From positions 2,666,001 to 2,730,000 of the forward strand of contig NZ_CP032616.1 of NCBI RefSeq assembly GCF_003626975.1: a stretch of 64,000 nt of DNA, read 5' to 3'. Source of the stretch: Pseudomonas sp. DY-1 (lineage in GTDB: Bacteria > Pseudomonadota > Gammaproteobacteria > Pseudomonadales > Pseudomonadaceae). Shown one piece after another: positions 25,510 to 35,618 of the stretch (its first letter is position 1; each line of letters begins with the position of its first letter). Made by a program: the position numbers and the translations under genes. A model generated the notes under the pieces. The model was not told the DNA's origin. It saw only the letters and a program-made list of their open reading frames with translations, and did no database searches.

Positions 25510-25902
25510 TCAGTCCTTGCGAGAGGGCGACAGCAATTCGATCTTGTAGCCGTCGGGATCTTCCACGAAGGCCAGGATACTGGTGCCGTGCTTCATCGGC
25601 CCCGGCTCACGGGTGATCTTGCCACCACGGGCACGGATGTCCTCGCAGGCCTTGTAGACATCGTCCACTTCCAGCGCGATGTGGCCATAGGCAGTGCCCA
25701 GCTCGTATTTATCCACACCCCAGTTGTAGGTGAGTTCGATCACGCTGTTGTGGGCTTCGTCGCCGTAGCCGACGAACGCGAGGGTGAACTGGCCGTCCGG
25801 ATAGTCCTTGCGACGCAGCAGGGTCATGCCTAGCACTTCGGTGTAGAAGGCGATGGATTTGTCCAGGTCGCCGACGCGCAGCATGGTATGCAGCAGTCTC
25901 AT
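25510..25902 (-). CDS. gloA: GloA, lactoylglutathione lyase (glyoxalase I)
   Basis: A 130-residue metalloenzyme that isomerises the methylglyoxal-glutathione hemithioacetal to S-lactoylglutathione. The vicinal-oxygen-chelate fold and metal ligands are visible: His5 (LLHTMLRV), Glu in [10 protein letters not shown], His in [10 protein letters not shown] and Glu in YKIELLSPS. The short length matches the nickel-dependent bacterial class. It is next to argG, as in P. aeruginosa, but is probably transcribed on its own since a hairpin separates them. Confidence 0.95.
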   Translation of the reverse strand: MRLLHTMLRVGDLDKSIAFYTEVLGMTLLRRKDYPDGQFTLAFVGYGDEAHNSVIELTYNWGVDKYELGTAYGHIALEVDDVYKACEDIRARGGKITREPGPMKHGTSILAFVEDPDGYKIELLSPSRKD

Positions 25903-25946
25903 CGTTGCTTCCTCATCGGTTGCCCGTTTTGCCGGGCTATAAATGC

Positions 25947-25971
25947 GAACCCCGGCTCGTGGCCGGGGTTC
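25947..25971 (-). terminator. Hairpin terminator downstream of argG
   Basis: A perfect 10-bp stem (GAACCCCGGC and complement) with a 5-base loop lies 24 bases after the argG stop. The T-run on the minus strand is weak, so termination may be incomplete. Confidence 0.5.
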
Positions 25972-25994
25972 GTAGGCTCATGCTGACAAGCTTA

Positions 25995-27212
<1,218 letters not shown>

Positions 27213-27273
27213 GCCATCAACTCCACGGGGGTTGTACGAAAAACCCGTGATTCTACTGACCCTGGCGGTCAAA

Positions 27274-27310
27274 TTACAGTGGCGCGACAGCTTATGACGA
27301 CGAGGCGACA
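27274..27310 (-). promoter_or_regulatory. Tandem ArgR-type half-sites upstream of argG
   Basis: Reading the minus strand, TGTCGC-N8-CA (27310-27295) and TGTCGC-N8-AA (27289-27274) are direct repeats exactly 21 bases apart, the arrangement known for ArgR of P. aeruginosa. The second half-site is a perfect match. This predicts arginine control of argG. Confidence 0.6.
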
Positions 27311-27341
27311 GAATCTGTCGACTGTGCGACGAGCGGCAGGG

Positions 27342-28370
27342 TCAGGAACCGCTCGGGGTCTTGGGGGCGGGAGCAGCACCCTGGACGCCCGGAGCGGGAG
27401 CCGGGCCGGTCGGAGCGGCGTCGGGAACGCCAGGCTTGACGGGATCCGGCGCCTCCGCCGGAGCAGGAGCAGGAGCGGGCGCTGCGGCCGGCGCCTCCAC
27501 AGGCAGGTCGACGCGCGACAACTGCACGGTGGCTCGGCGATTCTTGGCCCGGTTGGCCGAGCTGTTGTTCGGCGCCAGCGGATAGCGCTCACCATGGAAG
27601 CGCATGACCATTTGCGCCTCGGGGAAACCGTTGGCCTTGAAGTAGTCGTACACCACCAGGGCGCGGCGGCGCGAGAGGTCGCGGTTGGTCAGACGATTGC
27701 CGCTGTTGTCGGAATGGCCATCGATCTCGATGTGATTGACGCTTGGATCAGCCTTGATGAAGTCGAGCATGATTTCCAGCTTCGCCCGCGCGATATCGTC
27801 CAGCTCCATGCCGCCCCCCGGAAAGCCGACCTGCACATGCTTGACCTGGTCGAAGTTCACCGGCAGCAGCTTGGCGGTGCACGCGAGATAATCCTGGTAG
27901 GCCTGGTTGAATTTCACCGGCAGCAGGCGCACTTCCATGGCGTCGCCGCCCTGCAGGGTGCGATGGCGTATCAGAGGGCTGCGGCCCTCCATCAGGCCGG
28001 CAAGCAGACGCCCGGCCTGCTGCTGGGAACTGTTGAAGGGCACCTCACCGCCGCCGACGCTGACCACACCAAGGTTGATATCGCCCCTGCCCGGCTGCCA
28101 GGGCGCTGCAGCCGCCAGCAAGGTCGCTGACCCCGCCCCCATCCAGCGTTCGTGAGCCTTCAGGCGGAAAGTGGCCTGCTCGCCGGCACGACGCACGAAC
28201 TCACCCGCACCGAAGTCCGTGATGGATTGCGAAAGGCGGCATTCGAACTTGTCACCCTCGACTTTCCACTCCACCTTCTCCAGGCGAGTCTGGAATGTGA
28301 TGGCCATGGCCGGCAGGCTGGCGAGCAAACTCAGGATGGCGAGATAACGCTGGCGCACGGCTGGCTCCAC
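27342..28370 (-). CDS. motY: MotY-like OmpA-domain protein, flagellar motor T-ring component
   Basis: A 342-residue periplasmic protein. Signal peptide 1-23 (AILSLLASLPAMA), a MotY N-terminal domain (about 24-165) and a C-terminal OmpA-like peptidoglycan-binding domain (about 185-290) with HIEIDGHSDNSGN and LSRRRALVVYDYF. It ends in a roughly 50-residue Pro/Ala-rich tail that looks disordered. MotY helps anchor the sodium- or proton-driven stator around the flagellar motor. Position between argG and pyrC matches motY in P. aeruginosa, which supports the name. Confidence 0.87.
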   Translation of the reverse strand: MEPAVRQRYLAILSLLASLPAMAITFQTRLEKVEWKVEGDKFECRLSQSITDFGAGEFVRRAGEQATFRLKAHERWMGAGSATLLAAAAPWQPGRGDINLGVVSVGGGEVPFNSSQQQAGRLLAGLMEGRSPLIRHRTLQGGDAMEVRLLPVKFNQAYQDYLACTAKLLPVNFDQVKHVQVGFPGGGMELDDIARAKLEIMLDFIKADPSVNHIEIDGHSDNSGNRLTNRDLSRRRALVVYDYFKANGFPEAQMVMRFHGERYPLAPNNSSANRAKNRRATVQLSRVDLPVEAPAAAPAPAPAPAEAPDPVKPGVPDAAPTGPAPAPGVQGAAPAPKTPSGS

Positions 28371-28525
28371 GGGGAATTACGGCGTTCCTGCTGGATATCG
28401 GTGGCGCTCGACAAAACTTGAGCGCGGATTTACCTGCGCACTCGCCCGAGGATTAGGCCCTGCGTGCCCCTGCAGGGCTTTTCCGGTAGCATGTCCGCCC
28501 AGTTCTGCCCGCCTGGAAGCCCCTC

Positions 28526-29572
28526 ATGTCCGACCGTTTGACCCTCCTGCGTCCCGACGACTGGCACATCCATCTGCGCGATGGTGCCGTCCTGGCCCAC
28601 ACCGTTGCGGATGCTGCCCGTACTTTCGGCCGCGCCATCATCATGCCCAACCTGGTACCTCCGGTTCGCAATGCCGAGGAAGCCGACGCGTATCGCCAGC
28701 GCATCCTTGCCGCCCGTCCGGCGGGCAGCCACTTCGAACCCTTGATGGTGCTGTACCTCACCGATCGCACCAGCCCGGAGGACATTCGCGCGGCCAAGGC
28801 TTCCGGTTTCGTGCACGCGGCCAAGCTTTATCCGGCCGGCGCCACCACCAACTCGGATTCCGGCGTCACCAGCGTAGACAAGATCTTCCCGGCCCTGGAA
28901 GCCATGGCCGAAGTCGGCATGCTGCTGCTGGTCCACGGTGAAGTGACCCGTGGCGAAATCGACGTATTCGACCGCGAGAAAGCATTCATCGACGAACACC
29001 TGACCCGCGTAGTCGAGCGCTTCCCAACCCTCAAGGTGGTGTTCGAACACATCACCACCGGCGACGCGGTGCAGTTCGTGCAATCGGCTTCGGCCAATGT
29101 CGGCGCCACCATCACCGCCCACCACCTGCTGTACAACCGCAACCACATGCTGGTTGGCGGCATTCGTCCGCACTTCTATTGCCTGCCGATCCTCAAGCGC
29201 AACGTACATCAGGAAGCACTACTGGACGCTGCCACCAGCGGCAGCGCCAAGTTCTTCCTCGGCACCGACTCGGCGCCCCACGCCAAGCACGCCAAGGAAG
29301 CCGCGTGCGGCTGCGCCGGCTGCTACACCGCGTATGCCGCCATCGAGCTCTATGCTGAAGCCTTCGAGCAGCGCAATGCGCTGGACAAGCTGGAGGCCTT
29401 CGCCAGCTTCCACGGTCCGGACTTCTACGGCCTGCCACGCAACACCGACCGCATCACCCTGGTCCGCGAAGAATGGACCGCCCCCGCCACCCTGCCGCTG
29501 GGCGAGCAGGTGGTGGTACCGCTGCGCGCTGGCGAGAAGCTGCAATGGCGCCTGCTGGAGGAACAAGCGTGA
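28526..29572 (+). CDS. pyrC: PyrC, dihydroorotase (class II)
   Basis: A 348-residue zinc amidohydrolase that cyclises carbamoyl-aspartate to dihydroorotate in pyrimidine synthesis. The zinc ligands begin with HIH in [10 protein letters not shown] (14 and 16); the carbamylated lysine is in [14 protein letters not shown], further histidines are in LLVHGE and FEHITT, and the catalytic Asp is in GTDSAPH. Length is standard for the E. coli-type enzyme. Its stop overlaps the GTG start of rnt. Confidence 0.97.
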   Translation: MSDRLTLLRPDDWHIHLRDGAVLAHTVADAARTFGRAIIMPNLVPPVRNAEEADAYRQRILAARPAGSHFEPLMVLYLTDRTSPEDIRAAKASGFVHAAKLYPAGATTNSDSGVTSVDKIFPALEAMAEVGMLLLVHGEVTRGEIDVFDREKAFIDEHLTRVVERFPTLKVVFEHITTGDAVQFVQSASANVGATITAHHLLYNRNHMLVGGIRPHFYCLPILKRNVHQEALLDAATSGSAKFFLGTDSAPHAKHAKEAACGCAGCYTAYAAIELYAEAFEQRNALDKLEAFASFHGPDFYGLPRNTDRITLVREEWTAPATLPLGEQVVVPLRAGEKLQWRLLEEQA

Positions 29573-30243
29573 GCGAGGACCTTTACGACGACGAACTGGA
29601 CGGCAGCCTGCCCTCCGGCCCGCGCCACCCCATGGCAGCGCGCTTCCGTGGTTACCTGCCGGTGGTGGTAGATGTGGAGACCGGCGGTTTCAACGCCGCG
29701 ACCGATGCCTTGCTGGAGATCGCCGCGACCACCATCGCGATGGATGAGCAGGGTTTCCTCTACCCGGACCATACCCACTTCTTCCGCATCGAGCCGTTCG
29801 AAGGCGCCAATATCGAACAGGCCGCGCTGGAGTTCACCGGGATCAAGCTGGATCACCCACTGCGCATGGCGGTGAGCGAGGAGCACGCGCTGACGGAAAT
29901 CTTCCGTGGCCTGCGCAAGTCGATCAAAGCCAATGGCTGCAAGCGCGCCATCCTGGTCGGCCACAACTCCAGCTTCGACCTCGGTTTCCTGAATGCTGCA
30001 GTGAACCGGACCGCTCTCAAGCGCAATCCATTCCACCCCTTCTCCAGCTTCGACACCGCGACCCTGGCTGGCCTCGCCTACGGTCAGACCGTACTGGCCA
30101 AGGCTTGCCAGGCCGCCGGCATCGATTTCGACGGCCGCGAGGCACACTCGGCGCGCTACGACACCGAGAAGACTGCCGAGCTGTTCTGCGGCATCGTCAA
30201 CCGCTGGAAGGAAATGGGCGGCTGGATCGACGACGACGATTGA
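29569..30243 (+). CDS. rnt: RNase T (GTG start)
   Basis: A 224-residue DEDDh 3'-5' exoribonuclease that trims the CCA end of tRNA and other small RNAs. Catalytic acidic residues are in [11 protein letters not shown] and [11 protein letters not shown], and the His/Asp pair in [13 protein letters not shown]. The start is GTG at 29569, overlapping the pyrC stop, with GGAGG 9 bases upstream; the conserved N-terminus begins there. An acidic tail (WIDDDD) ends the protein. A strong terminator follows. Confidence 0.95.
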   Translation: MSEDLYDDELDGSLPSGPRHPMAARFRGYLPVVVDVETGGFNAATDALLEIAATTIAMDEQGFLYPDHTHFFRIEPFEGANIEQAALEFTGIKLDHPLRMAVSEEHALTEIFRGLRKSIKANGCKRAILVGHNSSFDLGFLNAAVNRTALKRNPFHPFSSFDTATLAGLAYGQTVLAKACQAAGIDFDGREAHSARYDTEKTAELFCGIVNRWKEMGGWIDDDD

Positions 30244-30267
30244 GTCCCCATCGAAACTCCAGACATG

Positions 30268-30296
30268 AAAAAGCCCGGCATATGCCGGGCTTTTTC
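30268..30296. terminator. Bidirectional terminator between rnt and the peroxiredoxin gene
   Basis: AAAAAGCCCGGCATATGCCGGGCTTTTT-type stem with A-run and T-run on opposite sides, between two convergent genes, so it can serve both. Confidence 0.92.
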
Positions 30297-30311
30297 TTTA
30301 GCTGGAAACGC

Positions 30312-30914
30312 TTACAGGGAAGAAGCGTTCTCGGCCAGGTACTGGGCAACACCTTCCGGAGAAGCGGTCATGCCCTTGTCGCCTTTCTTCCAGTTGGCCG
30401 GGCAGACTTCGCCGTGCTCTTCGGTGAACTGCAGGGCGTCGACCAGACGCAGCAGCTCGTCCATGTTACGGCCCAGCGGCAGGTCGTTGACGATCTGGGA
30501 ACGCACAACGCCGTTCTTGTCGATCAGGAAAGCGCCGCGGTAAGCCACGCCGTCTTCGGATTCGACGTCGTAGGCCTTGGCGATTTCGTGCTTCATGTCG
30601 GCAGCCAGGGTGTACTTGACCGGGCCGATGCCGCCCTTGTCTACCGGGGTGTTACGCCAGGCGTTGTGGGTGAAGTGGGAGTCGATCGACACGCCGATCA
30701 CTTCCACGCCACGGGCCTGGAACTCGGGAATGCGGTGGTCCAGGGCGATCAGCTCGGACGGGCAGACGAAGGTGAAGTCCAGCGGGTAGAAGAACACCAG
30801 ACCGTATTTGCCCTTGATGGCCTCGGACAGGGTGAAGCTGTCGACGATTTCGCCATTGCCCAGAACGGCGGCAACGGTGAAGTCCGGAGCCTGCTTGCCT
30901 ACGAGTACGCTCAT
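30312..30914 (-). CDS. Typical 2-Cys peroxiredoxin (AhpC/TSA family)
   Basis: A 200-residue thiol peroxidase that reduces hydrogen peroxide and organic peroxides. The peroxidatic Cys51 is in FYPLDFTFVCPSE and the resolving Cys171 in GEVCPANW; a C-terminal YLAENASSL tail is present. No reductase gene (AhpF or thioredoxin reductase) is adjacent, so it likely uses thioredoxin. Its place between rnt and bfd is conserved in P. aeruginosa. Confidence 0.95.
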   Translation of the reverse strand: MSVLVGKQAPDFTVAAVLGNGEIVDSFTLSEAIKGKYGLVFFYPLDFTFVCPSELIALDHRIPEFQARGVEVIGVSIDSHFTHNAWRNTPVDKGGIGPVKYTLAADMKHEIAKAYDVESEDGVAYRGAFLIDKNGVVRSQIVNDLPLGRNMDELLRLVDALQFTEEHGEVCPANWKKGDKGMTASPEGVAQYLAENASSL

Positions 30915-31130
30915 TCCATGTCTCCTGAGTTGTCATGAGTAGTCAGTGGGGTCGGGGTCACAGCCTGGCCGACCAATGTGGCGACGCCATGACACCCGTT
31001 TCCAAAAGGACGGGCAATAATACACTCGACGGCTAACCCCGCCCACCGCTTTCGACTGGCGGGTCAACGTCCGCCGCTGACCGCCGAATTACGCGGGAAC
31101 ACCTCTGGCCCGGGCGTTTCAGGCAAATCT

Positions 31131-31159
31131 TTGACAATCATTCTCATTACTATTAGTAT
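31131..31159 (+). promoter_or_regulatory. Fur-box promoter of bfd
   Basis: TTGACA (31131-31136), 17-base spacer, TAGTAT (31154-31159), followed by the bfd start 37 bases on. The spacer ACAATCATTCTCATTACTA (31134-31152) matches the Fur box (GATAATGATAATCATTATC type) well. Iron-loaded Fur would block this promoter, so bfd is expected when iron is scarce. Confidence 0.8.
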
Positions 31160-31195
31160 CCCCTCATCCAACCACTCCCCTGAGTTCTGAGTGCT

Positions 31196-31414
31196 ATGTA
31201 CGTCTGTCTCTGTCTAGGTGTCACTGACGGTCAAATTCGCGAAGCCATCTATGAAGGCTGCTGCAGCTATCGCGAAGTACGCAACACGCTGGAAGTGGGC
31301 ACCCAATGCGGCAAGTGTGCTTGCCTGGCCAAGCAGGTGGTCAAGGAGACCTTGGCCGAGGTGCAGAGCAGCCAGGCGGCCCTCGCCTACCCCGCGGCAT
31401 ACGCCATCGCCTGA
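31196..31414 (+). CDS. bfd: Bfd, bacterioferritin-associated ferredoxin
   Basis: A 72-residue [2Fe-2S] protein that passes electrons to bacterioferritin haem so that stored ferric iron is reduced and released. The cluster ligands are Cys4, Cys6, Cys38 and Cys41 (YVCLC and QCGKC). A Fur box covers its promoter and bfrB follows, the conserved iron-mobilisation pair. Terminated by a hairpin before bfrB, so the two genes can be expressed in opposite iron states. Confidence 0.97.
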   Translation: MYVCLCLGVTDGQIREAIYEGCCSYREVRNTLEVGTQCGKCACLAKQVVKETLAEVQSSQAALAYPAAYAIA

Positions 31415-31435
31415 CCATTCGGCGGAATCACAGGA

Positions 31436-31463
31436 AACCGGACCGCAGCGTCCGGTTTTTTGT
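31436..31463 (+). terminator. Rho-independent terminator of bfd
   Basis: AAACCGGAC-GCAGC-like GC stem followed by a run of T (CCGGTTTTTTG), 22 bases after the bfd stop. Confidence 0.9.
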
Positions 31464-31551
31464 GCCTGATTTTCAATACTTTAGAGTTCAAATGTAGAAG
31501 TAAAACATTCTTATTAATATTCAAATTCATTTGTAATTCAACAACTTAGAT

Positions 31552-31580
31552 TTGACACAATAAATTGCGAGGATCAGAAT
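31552..31580 (+). promoter_or_regulatory. Putative sigma-70 promoter of bfrB
   Basis: TTGACA (31552-31557), 17-base spacer, CAGAAT (31575-31580) in an unusually AT-rich 150-bp stretch ahead of bfrB. The -10 is only a 4 of 6 match. Confidence 0.4.
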
Positions 31581-31617
31581 TTCTTAACCATCCACTCTTC
31601 CTACGGCAGGATTCCAC

Positions 31618-32088
31618 ATGAAAGGCGACAAGAAAGTCATACAGCATCTCAACAAGATCCTCGGAAACGAGCTTGTTGCGATCAACCAGTACTTCCTGCA
31701 CGCCCGCATGTACGAAGATTGGGGTCTGAAGAAACTGGGTGAACACGAGTACCACGAGTCCATCGACGAGATGAAGCATGCGGACAAGCTGATCAAGCGC
31801 ATTCTCTTCCTCGAGGGCCTCCCCAACCTGCAAGACCTTGGCAAGCTGATGATCGGCGAGAACACCAAGGAGATGCTGGCCAGCGACCTCAAGCTGGAGC
31901 TGGCAGCCGTTCCGGACCTGAAGACGGCTATTGCCTACTGCGAAAGCGTCGGTGACTACGGCAGCCGCGAACTGCTGGAAGAAATCCTCGAGTCCGAGGA
32001 AGAACATATCGACTGGCTGGAAACCCAACTGGGCCTGATCGACAAAGTCGGCCTGGAGAACTATTTGCAGTCGCAGATGGACGAGTAA
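31618..32088 (+). CDS. bfrB: BfrB, haem-containing bacterioferritin
   Basis: A 156-residue iron-storage subunit that forms a 24-mer shell. Met52, the haem ligand that separates bacterioferritin from ferritin, is present in IDEMKHADK. Ferroxidase ligands are Glu18, Glu51, His54, Glu94-region and the EEEHIDW block near 127-130. It works with Bfd from the preceding gene. Length matches P. aeruginosa BfrB closely. Confidence 0.96.
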   Translation: MKGDKKVIQHLNKILGNELVAINQYFLHARMYEDWGLKKLGEHEYHESIDEMKHADKLIKRILFLEGLPNLQDLGKLMIGENTKEMLASDLKLELAAVPDLKTAIAYCESVGDYGSRELLEEILESEEEHIDWLETQLGLIDKVGLENYLQSQMDE

Positions 32089-32104
32089 TCCGCCGACAAA
32101 AAAG

Positions 32105-32129
32105 AAGCCCCGCCAATGCGGGGCTTTTT
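32105..32129 (+). terminator. Rho-independent terminator of bfrB
   Basis: AAGCCCCGC-CAAT-GCGGGGCTT stem followed by TTT, 17 bases after the bfrB stop. The 32130-32276 stretch after it holds no feature I can recognise. Confidence 0.9.
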
Positions 32130-32276
32130 AATTTGATGCACCGCCAAATCATTCTCCTCGAATCCGGAACACTATTAACTATCGAAAAACGGACCGACAT
32201 GAATGAGTAACTTTCAACATCAAGATGCCTTCTCAATTTGAGAAGCCAGTATCTTCCCGAACAGCTAACGATAAGC

Positions 32277-32307
32277 AAAAAAAACCCCGCATTTGCGGGG
32301 CTTTTTT
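32277..32307 (-). terminator. Rho-independent terminator of grxD
   Basis: The CCCCGC-ATTT-GCGGGG stem is flanked by A-run (32277-32284) and T-run (32302-32307); the stop of the leftward grxD gene is 15 bases away. Confidence 0.9.
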
Positions 32308-32322
32308 CGAATCCGGAGCGGA

Positions 32323-32649
32323 TCAGGCGCTGGCCTTGCTCACGGCATCCTTGACCAGGGTCTGCAGCTCACCCTTTTCGAACATCTCGGTAATGATGTC
32401 GCTGCCACCAACCAGTTCACCGCCTACCCACAGCTGGGGGAAGGTCGGCCAGTTCGCGTACTTCGGCAGATTCGCGCGGATTTCCGGATTCTGCAGAATG
32501 TCGACATAAGCGAACTTCTCGCCACAAGCCATCAGGACTTGCGCGGCGCGGGCCGAGAAGCCGCACTGCGGAGCGTTCGGCGAGCCTTTCATGTACAGCA
32601 GGACAGTGTTGTTGGCGATCTGCTCTTTGATGGTTTCGATGATATCCAT
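32323..32649 (-). CDS. grxD: GrxD, monothiol CGFS glutaredoxin
   Basis: A 108-residue monothiol glutaredoxin (Grx4/5 type) that holds and transfers [2Fe-2S] clusters together with glutathione. The CGFS motif is at 29-32 (NAPQCGFSARA); WPTFPQLWVGGELVGGSDI carries the glutathione-binding cis-Pro region. The start at 32649 has GAGG upstream. It sits among iron-handling genes bfd and bfrB, matching its Fe-S role. Confidence 0.96.
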   Translation of the reverse strand: MDIIETIKEQIANNTVLLYMKGSPNAPQCGFSARAAQVLMACGEKFAYVDILQNPEIRANLPKYANWPTFPQLWVGGELVGGSDIITEMFEKGELQTLVKDAVSKASA

Positions 32650-32742
32650 TGGGCACCTCGGCTGAACTTTCCGACTGGCAAGTCGGCAGGATGGCGGCAT
32701 TGTAACGGAAAGCCGAGCGGCGCGCTCGGGCTTCCCTTGTCT

Positions 32743-34851
32743 TCAGGCGGCCACCACTTCCACAGGAACGCCATTGAGTGCGGCGTTACCAGAAACCGCA
32801 TCCAGTTGGCGTTCATCGGTCAGATCGTTGGCACTGGCGCCCGGCTGCTCGCTGGCGATGCCCATGCGCACACCGGGCCGTGCATGCCCCCAACCATGGG
32901 GAAGGCTGACTACGCCCGGCATCATGTCCTCGCTGGCGCCTACCTCTACCTCGATCATCCCAACCCGCGAACGCACCCTTACCCGTTGCCCATCTACCAG
33001 TCCACGTGCTTCCAGGTCGCGCGGGTGCATCAGCAACTGATGACGCGGCTTGCCTTTCACCAAGCGGTGGTAGTTGTGCATCCAGGAGTTGTTGCTGCGC
33101 ACATGGCGGCGACCAATCAGCACCAGCTCGCCCTCCCGGGGAGTGGGTTGTGCCGCGAAGCGTTCGAGATCGGCCAGGAGAATCGACGGAGCTGCCTCGA
33201 CCTTGCGGCTGGTCGTCTTCAGCCGACCGGCCAGATTGGGCTTTAGCGGGCCGAGGTCAACGCCGTGGGGATGTTCCCGCAACCGCGCCACGGAAAGCTT
33301 GAGCTCGGAGCGGTCACCATAGGCACCGGCACGCAGCCCCAGATCGATCATCTGCTCGGGGGCCATGGTGGGCTTCAGTTCGATACCGGTGCGAGCGGCA
33401 AAGGCCTTGGCCAGCCCGACGAAGATTTCCCAGTCGTGCAGCGCCCCCGCTGGCTTGGCCAGTACGGACTCGTTGAAGCGGGTGACGTTGCGGACGGCGA
33501 AAAGGTTGAAGGTGGTGTCGTAGTGCTCGTGCTCCAGGGGCGAGGTGGGCGGCAGGATCAGGTCGGCATAGCGGGTAGTCTCGTTGATATAGAGGTCGAT
33601 GCTGAGCATGAACTCCAGGCCATCCAGCGCCTGTTCCAACTGACGACCGTTGGGCGTGGACAACACCGGATTGCCGGCAACCGTCACCAACGCCCTCACC
33701 TGCCCCTCGCCAGGAGTGAGCATTTCTTCAGCCAGTGCCGCTACCGGCAGCTCTCCGCCGTACTCGGGCAAGCCGGATACCCGGCTCTGCCAGCGATTGA
33801 AATGACCGCCCGACGTGGCGGCTACCAGGTCTACCGCCGGTTCGGTGCAGAGCACACCACCCACCCGATCCAGGTTGCCGGTAACCAGGTTGATCAGCTG
33901 GATCAGCCATTGGCAGAGGCTGCCGAAGGCCTGGGTCGATACGCCCATTCGGCCATAGCAAACCGCACTCTCGGCCGCCGCGAAGTCCCGGGCCAGTTGG
34001 CGAATGTGTTCTGCCGGAACGCCGCAACGCTGGCTCATGGCCTCTGGCGTGAATCGGTCGATGGCCTCCCGCACCTGTTCAAGACCTTCGATCTCAAGAT
34101 GGGTGGCGCGACCAAGGCGCTCTTCGAACAGGGTATTGAGCAAGCCGAACAGAAGCGCCGCATCCTGCCCCGGACGCACGAACAGGTGTTGATCGGCCAT
34201 GGCCGCGGTTTCGCTGCGTCGGGGGTCGACTACCACCAGTTTTCCTCCCCGCGCCTGTAGCGCCTTCAGGCGCTTCTCCACATCCGGCACGGTCATGATG
34301 CTGCCGTTCGAAGCCAGTGGGTTGCCGCCCAGGATGAGCATGAACTGTGTCTGATCGATGTCCGGAATCGGAATCAGCAAGCCGTGACCGTACATTTGCT
34401 GGCTGATCAGGTGATGGGGCAACTGGTCCACCGAAGTCGCCGAAAAGCGTCCGCGGGTCTTGAGCAAACCGAGGAAGTAGTTGCTGTGAGTCATCAACCC
34501 ATAGTTGTGCACGCTTGGGTTGCCCTGATAGACGGCCACCGCATTGTTGCCATGACGTCCCTGGATATCCGCCAGACGCTCGGCCACCAGCGCAAAGGCT
34601 TCATCCCACTCGATGGGCAACCATTCGTTGCCGGCTCGGCGCATGGGTTGGCGAATACGGTCAGGATCGTTCTGGATGTCCTGCAGGGCCACCGCCTTGG
34701 GGCAGATATGGCCTCGACTGAAGCTGTCCTGGGCGTCGCCCTTGATGGAAAGGATGCGCCGGCTGCCATCCTCCTGGTCTTCGGTCTCGATGGTCAGGCC
34801 GCAGATGGCCTCGCAGAGATGGCACGCACGGTGATGAAGGGTCTTGGTCAT
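32743..34851 (-). CDS. Molybdopterin-dependent oxidoreductase with N-terminal [4Fe-4S] cluster (formate-dehydrogenase-like)
   Basis: A 702-residue cytoplasmic member of the DMSO reductase/FdhA superfamily. The N-terminal cluster ligands are Cys10, Cys13, Cys17 and Cys50 (CHLCEAICG and HICPKA); the molybdopterin domains follow (WDEAFALVAERL, LILGGNPLASNG, VVVDPRRSETA), and the C-terminal dinucleotide-binding domain ends with VSLPHGWGHARPG. No twin-arginine signal is visible. It has no subunit genes alongside, so it may work as a single-chain enzyme with an unknown substrate and electron partner. P. aeruginosa has a similar oxidoreductase next to grxD. Confidence 0.88.
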   Translation of the reverse strand: MTKTLHHRACHLCEAICGLTIETEDQEDGSRRILSIKGDAQDSFSRGHICPKAVALQDIQNDPDRIRQPMRRAGNEWLPIEWDEAFALVAERLADIQGRHGNNAVAVYQGNPSVHNYGLMTHSNYFLGLLKTRGRFSATSVDQLPHHLISQQMYGHGLLIPIPDIDQTQFMLILGGNPLASNGSIMTVPDVEKRLKALQARGGKLVVVDPRRSETAAMADQHLFVRPGQDAALLFGLLNTLFEERLGRATHLEIEGLEQVREAIDRFTPEAMSQRCGVPAEHIRQLARDFAAAESAVCYGRMGVSTQAFGSLCQWLIQLINLVTGNLDRVGGVLCTEPAVDLVAATSGGHFNRWQSRVSGLPEYGGELPVAALAEEMLTPGEGQVRALVTVAGNPVLSTPNGRQLEQALDGLEFMLSIDLYINETTRYADLILPPTSPLEHEHYDTTFNLFAVRNVTRFNESVLAKPAGALHDWEIFVGLAKAFAARTGIELKPTMAPEQMIDLGLRAGAYGDRSELKLSVARLREHPHGVDLGPLKPNLAGRLKTTSRKVEAAPSILLADLERFAAQPTPREGELVLIGRRHVRSNNSWMHNYHRLVKGKPRHQLLMHPRDLEARGLVDGQRVRVRSRVGMIEVEVGASEDMMPGVVSLPHGWGHARPGVRMGIASEQPGASANDLTDERQLDAVSGNAALNGVPVEVVAA

Positions 34852-34944
34852 TGCCTGGCCTCATTCTTGTTCGAGACGACCGGTCAGGTCGCAAGAACGA
34901 GACTATGGAACCAGAAGTGCCGCTCGGCCAGCAGCGTCATCGCC

Positions 34945-34977
34945 GTGAATCGGCAGGCATCATGCCTGCCGATTCAC
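34945..34977. repeat. Perfect 15-bp inverted repeat downstream of a lipoprotein gene
   Basis: GTGAATCGGCAGGCA, 3-base loop, exact complement. It lies 8 bases after the stop of the leftward lipoprotein gene and is probably its transcript end, although there is no T-run. Confidence 0.75.
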
Positions 34978-34985
34978 CAGCCCCG

Positions 34986-35423
34986 TCAGCGGATGGACTG
35001 GATGGTGCCCTTGTTGCCGGTCACCTTGGCGGTCACCTTCTTGAATACGACGTAATCCTTCACGCTCAGCTCGTAGCGCGGAGCGACGATCAGGTCTGCC
35101 CCCGAAGACTTGACAGCCTTGTAGGCCGCAGCAGACTTGACGGCGGAGATGGGGTCCGGACCGAAAGGCAGGCCGCCACCACTGTCGCCGCCATAGGCCA
35201 CGCCATCAGCGAACTCCGCGTCCCCACCGAACTGCAGGAAGCTGAACAGGATGTTCACCTCGGACTGCCCAGTGATTTGCTCGCCCACTTTGATATCGGC
35301 CTTGAGGTCGGTCTTCACGTTGCCGTTCAGCGGTGAAGTCGGTTGGCTGACGTTGTAGCTGCTGCAGCCGGTCATGGCAGCGAAGGTGACAGCCAGGGCA
35401 GTGGGTACAAGGAACTTCTTCAT
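34986..35423 (-). CDS. Small periplasmic lipoprotein of unknown function
   Basis: A 145-residue protein whose N-terminus (MKKFLVPTALAVTFAAMTGC) is a lipoprotein signal with Cys20 as the acylated residue. The mature part has DLKADIKVGEQITGQSEVNI, a Gly-rich loop and ADLIVAPRYELSVKDYVVF, giving an overall mixed beta appearance. I do not recognise a named domain. The start at 35423 has GGAG upstream; four extra in-frame residues upstream are possible. It stands alone between an oxidoreductase gene and a diguanylate cyclase gene, all leftward. Confidence 0.72.
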   Translation of the reverse strand: MKKFLVPTALAVTFAAMTGCSSYNVSQPTSPLNGNVKTDLKADIKVGEQITGQSEVNILFSFLQFGGDAEFADGVAYGGDSGGGLPFGPDPISAVKSAAAYKAVKSSGADLIVAPRYELSVKDYVVFKKVTAKVTGNKGTIQSIR

Positions 35424-35484
35424 TGCGATCTCCATGGATCATAGAAAGTCTGAACGGCTCCGCTGGATTTCCATGCGCGGTAGC

Positions 35485-35515
35485 CGTCCCCGGAAAACAC
35501 CCGAATCCGGGGACG
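35485..35515 (-). terminator. Hairpin between the diguanylate cyclase and lipoprotein genes
   Basis: Perfect 10-bp stem CGTCCCCGGA...TCCGGGGACG with an 11-base loop, about 100 bases after the cyclase stop. Possible terminator without an obvious T-run. Confidence 0.4.
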
Positions 35516-35618
35516 CGCAAACCTATCAATCCGCTTCACGCGGCATCAGTTCACGCGTTCCGAAAAGACCTTCAGATATTTTCCCGCCGAGTGGCGGTAG
35601 ATGGAGTAGGCCCACATC

